This document shows positions 36,352 to 45,181 of a stretch of 64,000 nt of DNA, one piece after another. The notes under the pieces were generated by a model. It did no database searches. It was given only the letters and a program-made list of their open reading frames with translations, and was not told where the DNA came from. Origin of the DNA: Spirochaetales bacterium (GTDB lineage: Bacteria; Spirochaetota; Spirochaetia; UBA9216); NCBI GenBank assembly GCA_016342585.1, contig JAEINK010000002.1:124001-188000 (forward strand), written 5' to 3'. The position numbers and the translations under genes are program-made. The number at the start of each line of letters is the position of its first letter. Within the stretch, counting starts at the first letter, position 1.

Positions 36352-36383
36352 ATAGGCAGAGGAGAATAAACTCCTTTGCCTAT
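36352..36383 (+). other. Intercistronic hairpin before the TIM-barrel gene
   Basis: ATAGGCAGAGGAG (36352-36364) pairs with CTCCTTTGCCTAT (36371-36383), with one G-T pair. It lacks an immediate T-run, so it probably works as a processing or partial termination element. Confidence 0.55.
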
Positions 36384-36398
36384 GATTGGAGTATTTTT

Positions 36399-37229
36399 AT
36401 GAATATCGGGATTAATACAGCCTGTCTTCAAAAACATTCCGCAATTAAGCCCAGAGAAATAATTGATAAGGTTCGTATGGAAGGTTTTTCTGGAATTGAA
36501 TTTCGGGATGAGTATCCATTTTTTGAAGAAGTCAATAGTAACGAAGGGCGTTATATTAATGATGTTGTGAAGGGGGAGGGGCTACTCTGTTCAGTTCATC
36601 TTTCATTCTATGACTTGAATCCCGGAAGTTTTCGAAAGGACTTAAGGGATAAGGCCGTTGAGTGTCATAGTAAAGCAATTCGAAAAGCGGCTGAAATTGG
36701 TGCTTCCATGGTTACTATCCATGGAGGAAAAATGTCTAATTCGTTCTATGATAGTGAATCATGTTCTGAAGTTGACCGATTAAGTTCTGAATCGATCGGA
36801 CGTATTCGAGAGATTTGTGAAGATGAAGGTATTACCCTTTGTGTGGAGAATATGAGCTGTTTTGATCGGAAAGAATATAAATCTTTTACCCGACCAGAAG
36901 ATCTGATATGGCTTCATGAAGAACAAGATGAAAAGATCCGGGTAACTCTTGATATCGGGCACGTTGTTTCAATTACTCCGGATATTGTTGAATATATCAC
37001 GCGGCTGGGCTCCAGAAAAATTGGGTTATGTCACCTTTCAGATAATAATCTGATTCGAGATCAGCACCTCGCTGTCGGGCAAGGGAATATTGATTATGAA
37101 GGCTTAATGAGAACGTATATGAGAGAGGATTGGAATTTCCCCCTTTTTATAGAGACTACAAATTTTGCCCAAACATTAGAGAGTAAACGGTATCTTGAGT
37201 CTCTGGTTCAAAATATAGCTGTCGGTTAA
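36399..37229 (+). CDS. Sugar isomerase/epimerase-like TIM-barrel protein 1
   Basis: The 276-residue xylose-isomerase-like (AP endonuclease 2 superfamily) barrel has metal-ligand motifs typical of the group: GIEFRDE, VTIHGG, LCVENMS, VTLDIGHVVS, CHLSDN and FIETTN. Relatives include IolE, IolI, IolH and ketose epimerases, which isomerise polyols or their phosphates. Within this operon it probably interconverts the imported carbon skeleton. The exact reaction is unknown. Confidence 0.8.
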   Translation: MNIGINTACLQKHSAIKPREIIDKVRMEGFSGIEFRDEYPFFEEVNSNEGRYINDVVKGEGLLCSVHLSFYDLNPGSFRKDLRDKAVECHSKAIRKAAEIGASMVTIHGGKMSNSFYDSESCSEVDRLSSESIGRIREICEDEGITLCVENMSCFDRKEYKSFTRPEDLIWLHEEQDEKIRVTLDIGHVVSITPDIVEYITRLGSRKIGLCHLSDNNLIRDQHLAVGQGNIDYEGLMRTYMREDWNFPLFIETTNFAQTLESKRYLESLVQNIAVG

Positions 37230-37270
37230 GAACGAATAATAATTATTAATATCGCATAAGGAGTCATTGA

Positions 37271-38650
37271 ATGAGCGTTTTCAAGGAAAATGACATTAGA
37301 GGTCTGTACCCAGAAGAATGGAATAATGAAACAGTTTCCCTTATTGCTGAAGCTCTACCAGGCATAATGAAAGGAGAGCGATTTGTTATTGGAATGGACG
37401 GTCGAGATTCCTCTCATGAAATCAGGGATACTCTTGTTAAAGGGCTTCTGGAAAAAGGAATCGATGTAACAGTAATTGGAGTCGTCGATACTCCTGCAGT
37501 TTATTTCTCGGTTGGTAATTATAGTTTTGATGGTGGGATAATGATAACCGCTTCTCATAACCCCGCTGGGTATAACGGTCTTAAGCTAACGGGGCAAAAT
37601 GTTGCTCCCATTGAATATGAAACAGGGATACGAGAATTAGAAATCCAGGTAAATAAATTAAGATTTTTACATACTCATCAGAAAGAGACAAAATCTTCAT
37701 CCATTAACCCGGGAACATTATCGGAGATGGATATTACTTCCGATTATGTCGCATATTTGGAAAAATTTAAAATAAATAATAAGGAGTGTAAAGTCATATT
37801 TGATTGTTCAAACGGTTCTGCAGGTAGGTTCATAAATCAGATCGTAAAGGGTTTTCCCGGGACTGTTAAGGTTCTCAATTCTGAAATTGATGGCTCCTTT
37901 CCCAATCATGGTCCTAATCCATCTGTTCCTGAAAATCTTGAGCAGTTGAAGAAAAGTGTACTGGACGAACGTGCTGAAATTGGTTTTTGTTTTGATGGTG
38001 ATGGGGATCGTGTCGTTATGATTGATGAGAGGGGAGAGATTGTCTCTCCTGATTTGATCACTGCGATTTTGGGAATTTATTATTTGAAATACTCTGTTTA
38101 TAAGGATGACCCACGACTAAAGGTATTAGTTGATATCCGCTCTTCACGGAATATCCGTGATTTCCTGATAGGTATGGGAGCTGATGTGGAGACATGCCCT
38201 GTAGGTCATGCCAAGATTAAGAAGCAGATGAGAGGAAGTGATGCACTTTTCGCAGGGGAACTTACTGGTCACTATTATTTTAAAGAGAACTACTTCAGTG
38301 ATTCCCCATGGTTAACTATCTTCCAGGTTCTGGGAGTACTTTCTTTTGAAAAAAAGAGTTTAAAATGTCTGAAAGAAGAGATTCTTAAATATGAATTTTC
38401 GGGTGAGCTGAATTATAAAATTGATACAGATGTGGATGCGACAATCCAGTATCTGGTTGAGAAATATTCTGAGGCAGACATTTCTCTTTTAGATGGATAC
38501 AAATTTGATTACCCCGACTGGTGGTTTATTATAAGAAAATCGGGAACAGAGCCTCTTCTCCGGTTGGTTGCAGAGGCAAAAACAAAGGACCTCCTCGAAT
38601 CCAAGCTGAAGGATATTATCCCTGTTCTCGAAGGAAGAATTCTAGTATGA
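37271..38650 (+). CDS. Phosphohexomutase, PMM/PGM family, paralogue 2
   Basis: The 459-residue mutase has S95 in TASHNP, DGDGDR metal loop, GELTGHYYF sugar loop and RKSGTEP phosphate loop, all canonical. The start MSVFKENDIRG aligns with paralogue 1. It overlaps the following HAD gene (ATGA), so mutase and phosphatase are co-translated. Moving a phosphate to the anomeric position before the phosphatase acts would make sense of the pair. Confidence 0.88.
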   Translation: MSVFKENDIRGLYPEEWNNETVSLIAEALPGIMKGERFVIGMDGRDSSHEIRDTLVKGLLEKGIDVTVIGVVDTPAVYFSVGNYSFDGGIMITASHNPAGYNGLKLTGQNVAPIEYETGIRELEIQVNKLRFLHTHQKETKSSSINPGTLSEMDITSDYVAYLEKFKINNKECKVIFDCSNGSAGRFINQIVKGFPGTVKVLNSEIDGSFPNHGPNPSVPENLEQLKKSVLDERAEIGFCFDGDGDRVVMIDERGEIVSPDLITAILGIYYLKYSVYKDDPRLKVLVDIRSSRNIRDFLIGMGADVETCPVGHAKIKKQMRGSDALFAGELTGHYYFKENYFSDSPWLTIFQVLGVLSFEKKSLKCLKEEILKYEFSGELNYKIDTDVDATIQYLVEKYSEADISLLDGYKFDYPDWWFIIRKSGTEPLLRLVAEAKTKDLLESKLKDIIPVLEGRILV

Positions 38651-39414
38651 CAGATAGTTTATGTTCTTCAATGAATAATAATATAAGAGTCATTTGTTTT
38701 GATCAGGGAGGGACTCTCCTGTTCAGGACTCCGCTGGAAGATAATGGTAGAGCCGACTATTCCAGAATAATGAAAATAACGGGTCAGCTTGGTGATCCCA
38801 TGGAATTCGGGAAGAAACTTTTGGGCCGTGATAAGAAATATAAAAGATGGAGTCTATCTTCTAACGAGGAAGCTTCTGAAGAGATTATCTGGCAAAAATG
38901 GCTGCTTCCAGAAGCTGATGAAAAAGTAACAAGCAGCAATAGTGATGAGTTGACACTTCTTTTTTCACACTCCAAAGGTCATAGGGTTTTCCGGGAAGAT
39001 GCCTTTTCTACTGTTAAAGAGCTTCACAGCCGGGGGTATCGGCTGGGAATGATTACAAATACCGTTAGCAGGACTCTCGTCCCCCTGGAGCTTTCGAGGG
39101 AGGGTATTTCACCTTTTATCGAAACCATTATCATGTCCTCTCTTACCGGGGTCCGTAAACCGGACCCTGAAATATTTATTTCTCTGGCCGAGAAAATGGC
39201 AGTATCCCCTTCTGCCTGTGTGTATGTGGGAGATGCCCCCGACCGGGATGTCGCAGGCCCAAAAAAAGCCGGATATGGAATGAGTGTTTTATTGGGAAAT
39301 GAATCAGGTAAAAATAGAGAGTTAGCTTCTGATTTATATCCCGACATTTTTATCAACAAGTTAAGTGATTTACTGAATATTTTTAACCATAAAAAAGATG
39401 AGGTACATATATGA
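38647..39414 (+). CDS. HAD-superfamily hydrolase with D-x-G-G-T motif, paralogue 1
   Basis: I place the start at 38647, where ATGA overlaps the mutase stop (255 residues); a longer reading from 38521 would overlap the mutase by 130 bases. Motif I is FD19-Q-G-G-T, where the usual second Asp is Gly, as in the glucose-1-phosphatase YihX (DLGN). Motif II is ITNTVS, motif III GVRKPDPE, motif IV GDAPDRDVAGPKKAG, with a cap in between. It shares the exact segment ELTLLFSHSKG with the HAD at 42192. It is probably a phosphatase for a sugar or polyol phosphate. Confidence 0.8.
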   Translation: MTDSLCSSMNNNIRVICFDQGGTLLFRTPLEDNGRADYSRIMKITGQLGDPMEFGKKLLGRDKKYKRWSLSSNEEASEEIIWQKWLLPEADEKVTSSNSDELTLLFSHSKGHRVFREDAFSTVKELHSRGYRLGMITNTVSRTLVPLELSREGISPFIETIIMSSLTGVRKPDPEIFISLAEKMAVSPSACVYVGDAPDRDVAGPKKAGYGMSVLLGNESGKNRELASDLYPDIFINKLSDLLNIFNHKKDEVHI

Positions 39415-40061
39415 ATTATTTCTTTTCCAAAGCAAAAAAAATAGAGAGTAATATAGATCGGTTTTTAGATAATATTATTACCGCTTCTCTCTCATTTGAA
39501 GAAGGGCTGAATGATTACTATAACAGTAACGAGGACGCATTTATAAAACGTTGTGCAGAGATTGATAAACTTGAAAGTGATAGTGATGTTCTTCGGCGGG
39601 AAATTAAAGTGACTCTCTATAAGGAACTCTTAATCCCCGATGCCAGGGGGGATGTCCTGGGACTCCTTGAGACTCTGGATAATGTCATTGATCGAATAAA
39701 AAAAGTTATTCAGCAGTTTTCGATCGAGAGTCCAATCATATGTAAGGAACTTAAGGATGATTTTCTTAGCCTGGTCCGTGCATCAGTAAAATGTGTTACC
39801 GAGCTTGTTTCTGCTGCACGTGCTTTTTTCAGGGAAATACAGTCGGTAGATGATTATCTGATTAAAGTTCATTTCTGGGAACATGAAGCGGACCAGATTG
39901 AGGATAGAATAAAGAGAAAAACCTTCAAAGGTGATTTTATAGAAGATTTAAGTCAGAAAGTACATGTGAGATATTTTGCAGAAAAAATATCATCTCTGGC
40001 GGATGATGCGGAAGCCGTAGCTGAGCGACTGGCGGTTTATACTATCAAGAGAGAAATATAA
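39411..40061 (+). CDS. DUF47/PhoU-like Pit accessory protein
   Basis: The 216-residue all-helical cytoplasmic protein (ESDSDVLRREIKVTLYKELL, LETLDNVIDRIKKVI, FWEHEADQIEDRIKRKTF) has the pattern of the DUF47 family. Members are nearly always encoded next to Pit phosphate permeases and modulate them. It overlaps the HAD gene by 4 bases and the pit gene by one base. Confidence 0.9.
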   Translation: MNYFFSKAKKIESNIDRFLDNIITASLSFEEGLNDYYNSNEDAFIKRCAEIDKLESDSDVLRREIKVTLYKELLIPDARGDVLGLLETLDNVIDRIKKVIQQFSIESPIICKELKDDFLSLVRASVKCVTELVSAARAFFREIQSVDDYLIKVHFWEHEADQIEDRIKRKTFKGDFIEDLSQKVHVRYFAEKISSLADDAEAVAERLAVYTIKREI

Positions 40062-41113
40062 TGCTTCCGGTCATTGTTTTCCTAACAAGCGGGTTATTTC
40101 TCGGCTGGTCTCTCGGGGCAAATGATGCTGCCAATGTCTGGGGAACCGCAGTTGGTACAAGAATGGTCGATTTTAAAAAGGCCGCTATTATATGTAGTCT
40201 TTTTGTTATTTTGGGAGCGGTTATGAGCGGAAGCGGCGCTTCTCATACACTTGGAAAGCTTGGTGCGATTGGTACTCTTGCTGGAGCCTTTACTGTTGCT
40301 TTGGCTGCTGCACTCTCTGTGTATTTTATGACCAAAGCTGCCCTTCCTGTATCTACTTCTCAAGCAATTGTTGGTGCCATTTTAGGATGGAATGTTTTTT
40401 CCGGGAATTCGATCGATTACCGTGCACTGGGTAAAATTGCCGGGACCTGGGTCTTCTCTCCTATTCTTACCGCTCTTTTTGCAATAATGCTTTATTTTTT
40501 AATTACCTTTTTTCTTAGAAGAATGAAAATACATCTTATCAAGCTTGATAGTTTTACCAGAATTCTATTAATTGCGGCAGGTGCTTTTGGTTCATACAGT
40601 CTCGGGGCTAATAATATTGCGAATGTCATGGGTGTTTTTATAGAAAGTACGGAAGATATTTTTAAATCATTATCCCTGGGCGGGATCCTTCAGCTTTCGG
40701 GAGTCCAGCAGCTTTTCTTTATCGGTGCGATTGCAATTGCTGTTGGAGTATTTACCTATTCCAAACGGGTTATGCTTACCGTTGGTTCAGGAATCTATAA
40801 GCTGTCGCCTGTTACGGCCTTCATTGTCGTACTCTCAAGTTCCATCGTCCTTTTTCTTTTTGCCTCTCAGGGGCTAAAAGAATTCCTGGTTTCTCATAAT
40901 CTACCTTCATTTCCTCTCGTTCCTGTATCCAGCTCTCAGTCTATAGTGGGCGGAGTTATCGGAATTGGTATAGCCAAGGGAGGAAAGAACCTGAACTTGA
41001 AGGTGCTTGGTCAGATAAGTTTAGGATGGATTGCCACTCCGGTTATCGCGGCGGTCGTTTCTTTTATCTCTCTTTTCATTGTACAGAATGTTTTTGGACA
41101 AAAAGTTTTTTAA
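40061..41113 (+). CDS. Pit-family inorganic phosphate transporter
   Basis: The 350-residue membrane protein has ~10 helices and the two inverted PiT signatures GANDAANVWGTAVGTR (N-half) and GANNIANVMGVF (middle), plus the serine-rich VSTSQAIVGAILG and VSSSQSIVGGVIG. PiT carriers move metal-phosphate with protons or sodium and can run both ways. Placed between two phosphatases, it may export phosphate released from sugar phosphates, or import phosphate released by phytase. Confidence 0.92.
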   Translation: MLPVIVFLTSGLFLGWSLGANDAANVWGTAVGTRMVDFKKAAIICSLFVILGAVMSGSGASHTLGKLGAIGTLAGAFTVALAAALSVYFMTKAALPVSTSQAIVGAILGWNVFSGNSIDYRALGKIAGTWVFSPILTALFAIMLYFLITFFLRRMKIHLIKLDSFTRILLIAAGAFGSYSLGANNIANVMGVFIESTEDIFKSLSLGGILQLSGVQQLFFIGAIAIAVGVFTYSKRVMLTVGSGIYKLSPVTAFIVVLSSSIVLFLFASQGLKEFLVSHNLPSFPLVPVSSSQSIVGGVIGIGIAKGGKNLNLKVLGQISLGWIATPVIAAVVSFISLFIVQNVFGQKVF

Positions 41114-41130
41114 TAAAGGAAGAATAGTAA

Positions 41131-42195
41131 ATGGATCGCAAATTAAAATATAATGGGGCATGGCTTACAGACATTGATGATACTCTTATTCTCTCCGGTG
41201 AGAGGCCTTCCGACGATTGGATTAGTTCATTATCAGATTTTATTAAAGTTTTAAAAGAGTATGGAATTCTCTGGGTCCCGATGAGTGGTGTTGCAATAGT
41301 AAAACTGGGAGATAGAATTTTAAACAGGATTAAACCGGAACTCTGTAGTCATGTATACTATTATGGAGGCGACGGTAGTCATAAATACTATTGGGATGAT
41401 TTATGCAATAGATGGACTGATGATATTCTGTTTTCCAGATTATTCTCTGATGCTCAGAGTCTTATGATACTAGGTGAGATCGAATTCAGAGAAGCCTTAA
41501 AACAGTTAAAAAAGGTAAATAGTGGAGAGGATTTTTCAGTCCAAGAGCGGATAGATGCTGCGCATTTGATCCTTAAAACCAGGGGATATTCTGCGAAGGA
41601 ATGCATCCTGGATCGTCTAAAGGAAAAACTGTTGGAAAATGGATTCAATCCTGAAAAGGCGGAAACATATTTTCGAGGAGGATCTATAAGCTGGATGATG
41701 CTTGGAGATGTTTCGGCAGATCCATACCATGAACCGAATAACCTTAAACTTCGTACTGAGTTAATCAGGATTAGCAGGGAATGGCTTACCGAAAGAGGTT
41801 TTCTTGAAGATCTGGGCGCTACAGGCATCTGGGTTCCCTTTCCAGGAGCAAGAGGGATTAAGTTTGTTCTCCAGGGAAACAATAAAGAGAGAGCCTCAAG
41901 AGAACTATTGGAGTGGACTGGCCTAAAACCTGAACAAATTCTATTCTCTGGAAATGAACTTTTTGAAGGAGGAAATGACAATATGATTAGAAATATCACT
42001 GGTGTCACCCTTCTATCGGTAGGAGAGAAGGAAGACCCCGGTGAAGATGTGATTTCCGGTCTAATAAATGAAAAAGGAGTAACTCTTTCTGGAGTAGATT
42101 CGAATACCTGGTGGATGAATTTTGTGATTACACGGCTTGAGAGGGGGGACAGTTGGAATGAGATCCTTCGAGAGATGAAGGGGGCAATAAATTGA
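41131..42195 (+). CDS. HAD-IIB-like phosphatase/mutase-type protein
   Basis: The 354-residue protein opens with TDIDDTL (both catalytic aspartates) and contains a late FSGNELFEGGND motif that resembles the GDKT-x-x-GGND motif of eukaryotic-type phosphomannomutases and related class IIB HADs. A large cap (~70-230) lies between. It is probably a sugar-phosphate phosphatase; mutase activity cannot be excluded. It follows pit by 17 bases and its stop overlaps the next gene's TTG start. Confidence 0.7.
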   Translation: MDRKLKYNGAWLTDIDDTLILSGERPSDDWISSLSDFIKVLKEYGILWVPMSGVAIVKLGDRILNRIKPELCSHVYYYGGDGSHKYYWDDLCNRWTDDILFSRLFSDAQSLMILGEIEFREALKQLKKVNSGEDFSVQERIDAAHLILKTRGYSAKECILDRLKEKLLENGFNPEKAETYFRGGSISWMMLGDVSADPYHEPNNLKLRTELIRISREWLTERGFLEDLGATGIWVPFPGARGIKFVLQGNNKERASRELLEWTGLKPEQILFSGNELFEGGNDNMIRNITGVTLLSVGEKEDPGEDVISGLINEKGVTLSGVDSNTWWMNFVITRLERGDSWNEILREMKGAIN

Positions 42196-42968
42196 TTAAA
42201 TATATACGTGATAAAACTAAATACCTCCATCCTTGTAAGGCTGAGTTTATTTTTTTCGATAAGGGGGGAACCTTAAGTAAACCGGTACTGAAGCGTCCTG
42301 ATAAAGGTTTTCCAGAATATAAAAAAATTATGGATATTTTAGGAGCTGAGGGGGATCCTTTAAAATTTGGTAAAATAATTAGCTTAAGAGATAAGAATTA
42401 TAAGAAATGGGGTATGGAGACATGGACTGAACTGTCTGAAGAAGAGCGGTGTACAAGGTTCCTTTTTCCAGATTTTCCAGAAGATGTTGTTATAGCGAAT
42501 GCTCAGGAGTTAACCCTTCTTTTTTCACACTCCAAGGGGGTTCGCGAGCTAAGGGCGGAAGCACTGGGGGTGGTTAAATCTCTTCATAAAAAAGGGTATC
42601 CCCTTGGAGTCATCAGCAATACCGTGAGTACCGTGCTTGTACCAGGTGAACTTGCGGAGGCAGGTTTAACCCCATATGTACAGACATTGGTTATGTCATC
42701 AATAAACGGGATAAGAAAGCCGGACCCTGAGATGTTTCTTGAAGCAGCAACGACCGCAGGAGTAGAACCCTCCCTTTGTGTTTATATCGGGGATCAGCCT
42801 AATCGTGATGTGGAAGGTCCCCGTCGTGCTGGATATGGATTAAATATAATCTTAAAAACAAGTAATTATCCAGATAGTCAGGAGCTTTCAGATCTTCAGA
42901 CTCCGGATATAATTATCGATCACCTTGAAGAATTGAATGAATTGTTTCCTTCAAAAGGAGGGGAATAA
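42192..42968 (+). CDS. HAD-superfamily hydrolase with D-x-G-G-T motif, paralogue 2
   Basis: The 258-residue protein starts at TTG, coupled to the upstream stop (TTGA). Motif I is FFD23-K-G-G-T, followed by ISNTVST, GIRKPDPEMF and GDQPNRDVEGPRRAG. It is clearly paralogous to the HAD at 38647 (shared ELTLLFSHSKG; same cap length). As there, a mutase gene sits next to it, overlapping by one base, so HAD and mutase genes appear as two duplicated pairs. Confidence 0.8.
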   Translation: MIKYIRDKTKYLHPCKAEFIFFDKGGTLSKPVLKRPDKGFPEYKKIMDILGAEGDPLKFGKIISLRDKNYKKWGMETWTELSEEERCTRFLFPDFPEDVVIANAQELTLLFSHSKGVRELRAEALGVVKSLHKKGYPLGVISNTVSTVLVPGELAEAGLTPYVQTLVMSSINGIRKPDPEMFLEAATTAGVEPSLCVYIGDQPNRDVEGPRRAGYGLNIILKTSNYPDSQELSDLQTPDIIIDHLEELNELFPSKGGE

Positions 42969-44335
42969 TGTCAATATTCAAACGAGGCAGTATTCGCGGG
43001 CGATGGAACAAGGAATGGGACGAAGAGACGGTATACCGGATAGGCTACTATCTTATAGAAGTCCTCCACCTTAAAAACATTGTTATTGGGCAGGATGGAC
43101 GAAATTCCTCGACAGAAATATGCGATGCTTTAACTAGAGGACTTGTCCGGGGAGGTTGCAGTGTATTTCTGTTGGGAGAGATTGATACACCTGCCATATC
43201 CTTTGCCAATATTCAGGGAAACTATGATGGTAGTATCATGATCACGGCTTCACATAATCCTCCCGAATATAATGGCCTGAAAATAAGCGGGAGAGGCGCA
43301 CTTGTCATATCTAAATGTAATGGGCTTGATTTTCTTGAGTCTCTGATTGTGAATGAAGTCGGACCCGAGATTCCCGGTGGTTTGATTGAAAGTGTGGATC
43401 TGACAGATGAATACCTGGAGCTGTTTACCGAATATCAAAGTGAGTGTGGAGCTGTAAAATGTGTTGTTGACTGTTCAAATGGAATGGCTTCAGTCCTGAT
43501 TCATAGAATAGTATCTGAATTACCGGGAGATTATATTATTATCAATGATGCGGTTAATGGTAGTTTTCCGGCTCATGGACCTGATCCAACGAATGAATCC
43601 AATCTTAAAGAATTGAAAAATCGAGTTTTGGCTGAAAAAGCAGACCTGGGCATATGTTTTGATGGTGATGGTGATAGAACTATTTTCATTGACGAGAAAG
43701 GCCGCTGGATATCCCCATCACATATCTTAGCTCTTATTGGACTCTATTACTTCAAATACTTTCCCGATAAAAAAGGGGGGGATGATGGTGTTTTATACGA
43801 TGCCCGATCAAGTAATTCTGTTAAAGAGTATATTGAAGAACTTGGAGGTAAAGCCTATATGTGTAAAACAGGTCATACCGCCATGCAGTTTGGAATTCCT
43901 GAACATGATGGAATATTTGGAGGGGAACTTCCCGGTCATTATTACTACCGGGATTTCCATTCATTGGACAACGGATGGATACCATTTTTTCAGATTCAAA
44001 CAGTTCTCTCTTTGGAGAAGAAGCCACTTTCCACGATTATTGATAGAATCAATCGATATTATTTTTCTGGTGAAAGGAATTTCAAACTTCCTGAGAATAT
44101 TATAGAGAATAATAAATTCATAGAGACCTTTCTTGAAAGGTATAAAGCGGGGAAGGTAACTTCTCTGGATGGAATACGAATAGATTACGAAGATTGGTGG
44201 TTTTTAGTCAGAACCGCAAACACTGAACCCATTCTTCGTCTAGTGGTTGAGGGAAGAACCATGGGATTAATGAAAGAAAAGGTTGAAGAATTAGCCTCTA
44301 TTATTTACAGTTTAGGTGGTAGTGAGCATCTCTGA
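42968..44335 (+). CDS. Phosphohexomutase, PMM/PGM family, divergent paralogue 3
   Basis: The 455-residue mutase keeps S95 (TASHNP) and DGDGDR. Its start reads MSIFKRGSIRG, its sugar loop GELPGHYYY and its phosphate loop RTANTEP instead of the usual R-x-SGTEP. The substrate-facing changes suggest a different phosphosugar or phosphopolyol from paralogues 1 and 2. It is the last gene of the long operon; its end overlaps the convergent TIM-barrel gene by 24 bases. Confidence 0.85.
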   Translation: MSIFKRGSIRGRWNKEWDEETVYRIGYYLIEVLHLKNIVIGQDGRNSSTEICDALTRGLVRGGCSVFLLGEIDTPAISFANIQGNYDGSIMITASHNPPEYNGLKISGRGALVISKCNGLDFLESLIVNEVGPEIPGGLIESVDLTDEYLELFTEYQSECGAVKCVVDCSNGMASVLIHRIVSELPGDYIIINDAVNGSFPAHGPDPTNESNLKELKNRVLAEKADLGICFDGDGDRTIFIDEKGRWISPSHILALIGLYYFKYFPDKKGGDDGVLYDARSSNSVKEYIEELGGKAYMCKTGHTAMQFGIPEHDGIFGGELPGHYYYRDFHSLDNGWIPFFQIQTVLSLEKKPLSTIIDRINRYYFSGERNFKLPENIIENNKFIETFLERYKAGKVTSLDGIRIDYEDWWFLVRTANTEPILRLVVEGRTMGLMKEKVEELASIIYSLGGSEHL

Positions 44336-45181
44336 TAATTTTATAATGCTATCCAATATTAGAGTCTTCCCGTTTTCTTCATCTTTGAAGCGTGAAAAAC
44401 TGAGTTCCAGATTGTATATCCCATTATATTCTGCAGTTTGGAGCCTGGAAATATAGTCCCTAAAAGGAACCTTATTTTCTTTGATAGGCCAATGGGTTTT
44501 TCCATTGGGCCCCAGATCATGGATATGTGTATGTACTGTTCTAAATACAAAATCTGATTCTGGATATAAAGGGAAATCATTCGCATTTATATTGTTGTTA
44601 GCCGTGGAATGCCCCATATCCCAGCATGTGCCCAGTTCGGAAATTCCTGTCTCATTTACTATATCAAGAACACCTGTAAAAATGGTCCCGGGATCTGTCA
44701 TGCCTTTACTTCTCTGATTTTCCAAGGCCAGGGTTATAGGGAATTCATATTTGTCTATCTTTTTCTGAAGCCGAATTAGCAGGTCAGCTGTTCGCCGGCT
44801 CAATATTTCATTACTACTTCCAAGAGCGCAAAAAGGATGCAGTGTTACCATGAGTTCCGGGAAAACTGAATAGACTGTCGAAAGAGATTTTACCCATGGA
44901 AAGATAGTGTTAAAATTCCAGTCAGAATGTTCTGTTAAGTTATCACTGTGAATAGAAAACCCAATTTTCATTTTTTTTAACAATCTGAAAACTGTCTTCA
45001 TATCAGAGACGGGCATGGAAATATCTCGGTGCCTTAGTTCTATTGAACTCACACCGTTTTCTTTCAATTGATCTATAAAAGCAATGGGATCCGGGAAGAT
45101 TTCTTTCAATGATTCAGCATCACTGGTTCTGTTTTTTCCTGATAAATAGTCCCAGGGGATTGATATTCCTATTTTATTCAT
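44312..45181 (-). CDS. Sugar isomerase/epimerase-like TIM-barrel protein 3
   Basis: The 289-residue xylose-isomerase-like barrel has IELRHRD, IHSDN, VTLHPFCA, LALENQR, CWDMGHSTAN, VHTHIHDLG and LELSFSR at the metal positions of the family. It is encoded with the second barrel (4-base overlap). It shares the family but little close identity with the barrel at 36399. The reaction is unknown; a cyclitol or sugar epimerase or isomerase is likely. Confidence 0.78.
   Translation of the reverse strand: MNKIGISIPWDYLSGKNRTSDAESLKEIFPDPIAFIDQLKENGVSSIELRHRDISMPVSDMKTVFRLLKKMKIGFSIHSDNLTEHSDWNFNTIFPWVKSLSTVYSVFPELMVTLHPFCALGSSNEILSRRTADLLIRLQKKIDKYEFPITLALENQRSKGMTDPGTIFTGVLDIVNETGISELGTCWDMGHSTANNNINANDFPLYPESDFVFRTVHTHIHDLGPNGKTHWPIKENKVPFRDYISRLQTAEYNGIYNLELSFSRFKDEENGKTLILDSIIKLSEMLTTT

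Noticed and set aside
41454-42230. 258-codon open frame on the minus strand
   Set aside because: It lies opposite the HAD-IIB gene, with Ser/Arg/Pro-rich composition typical of antisense shadow frames.
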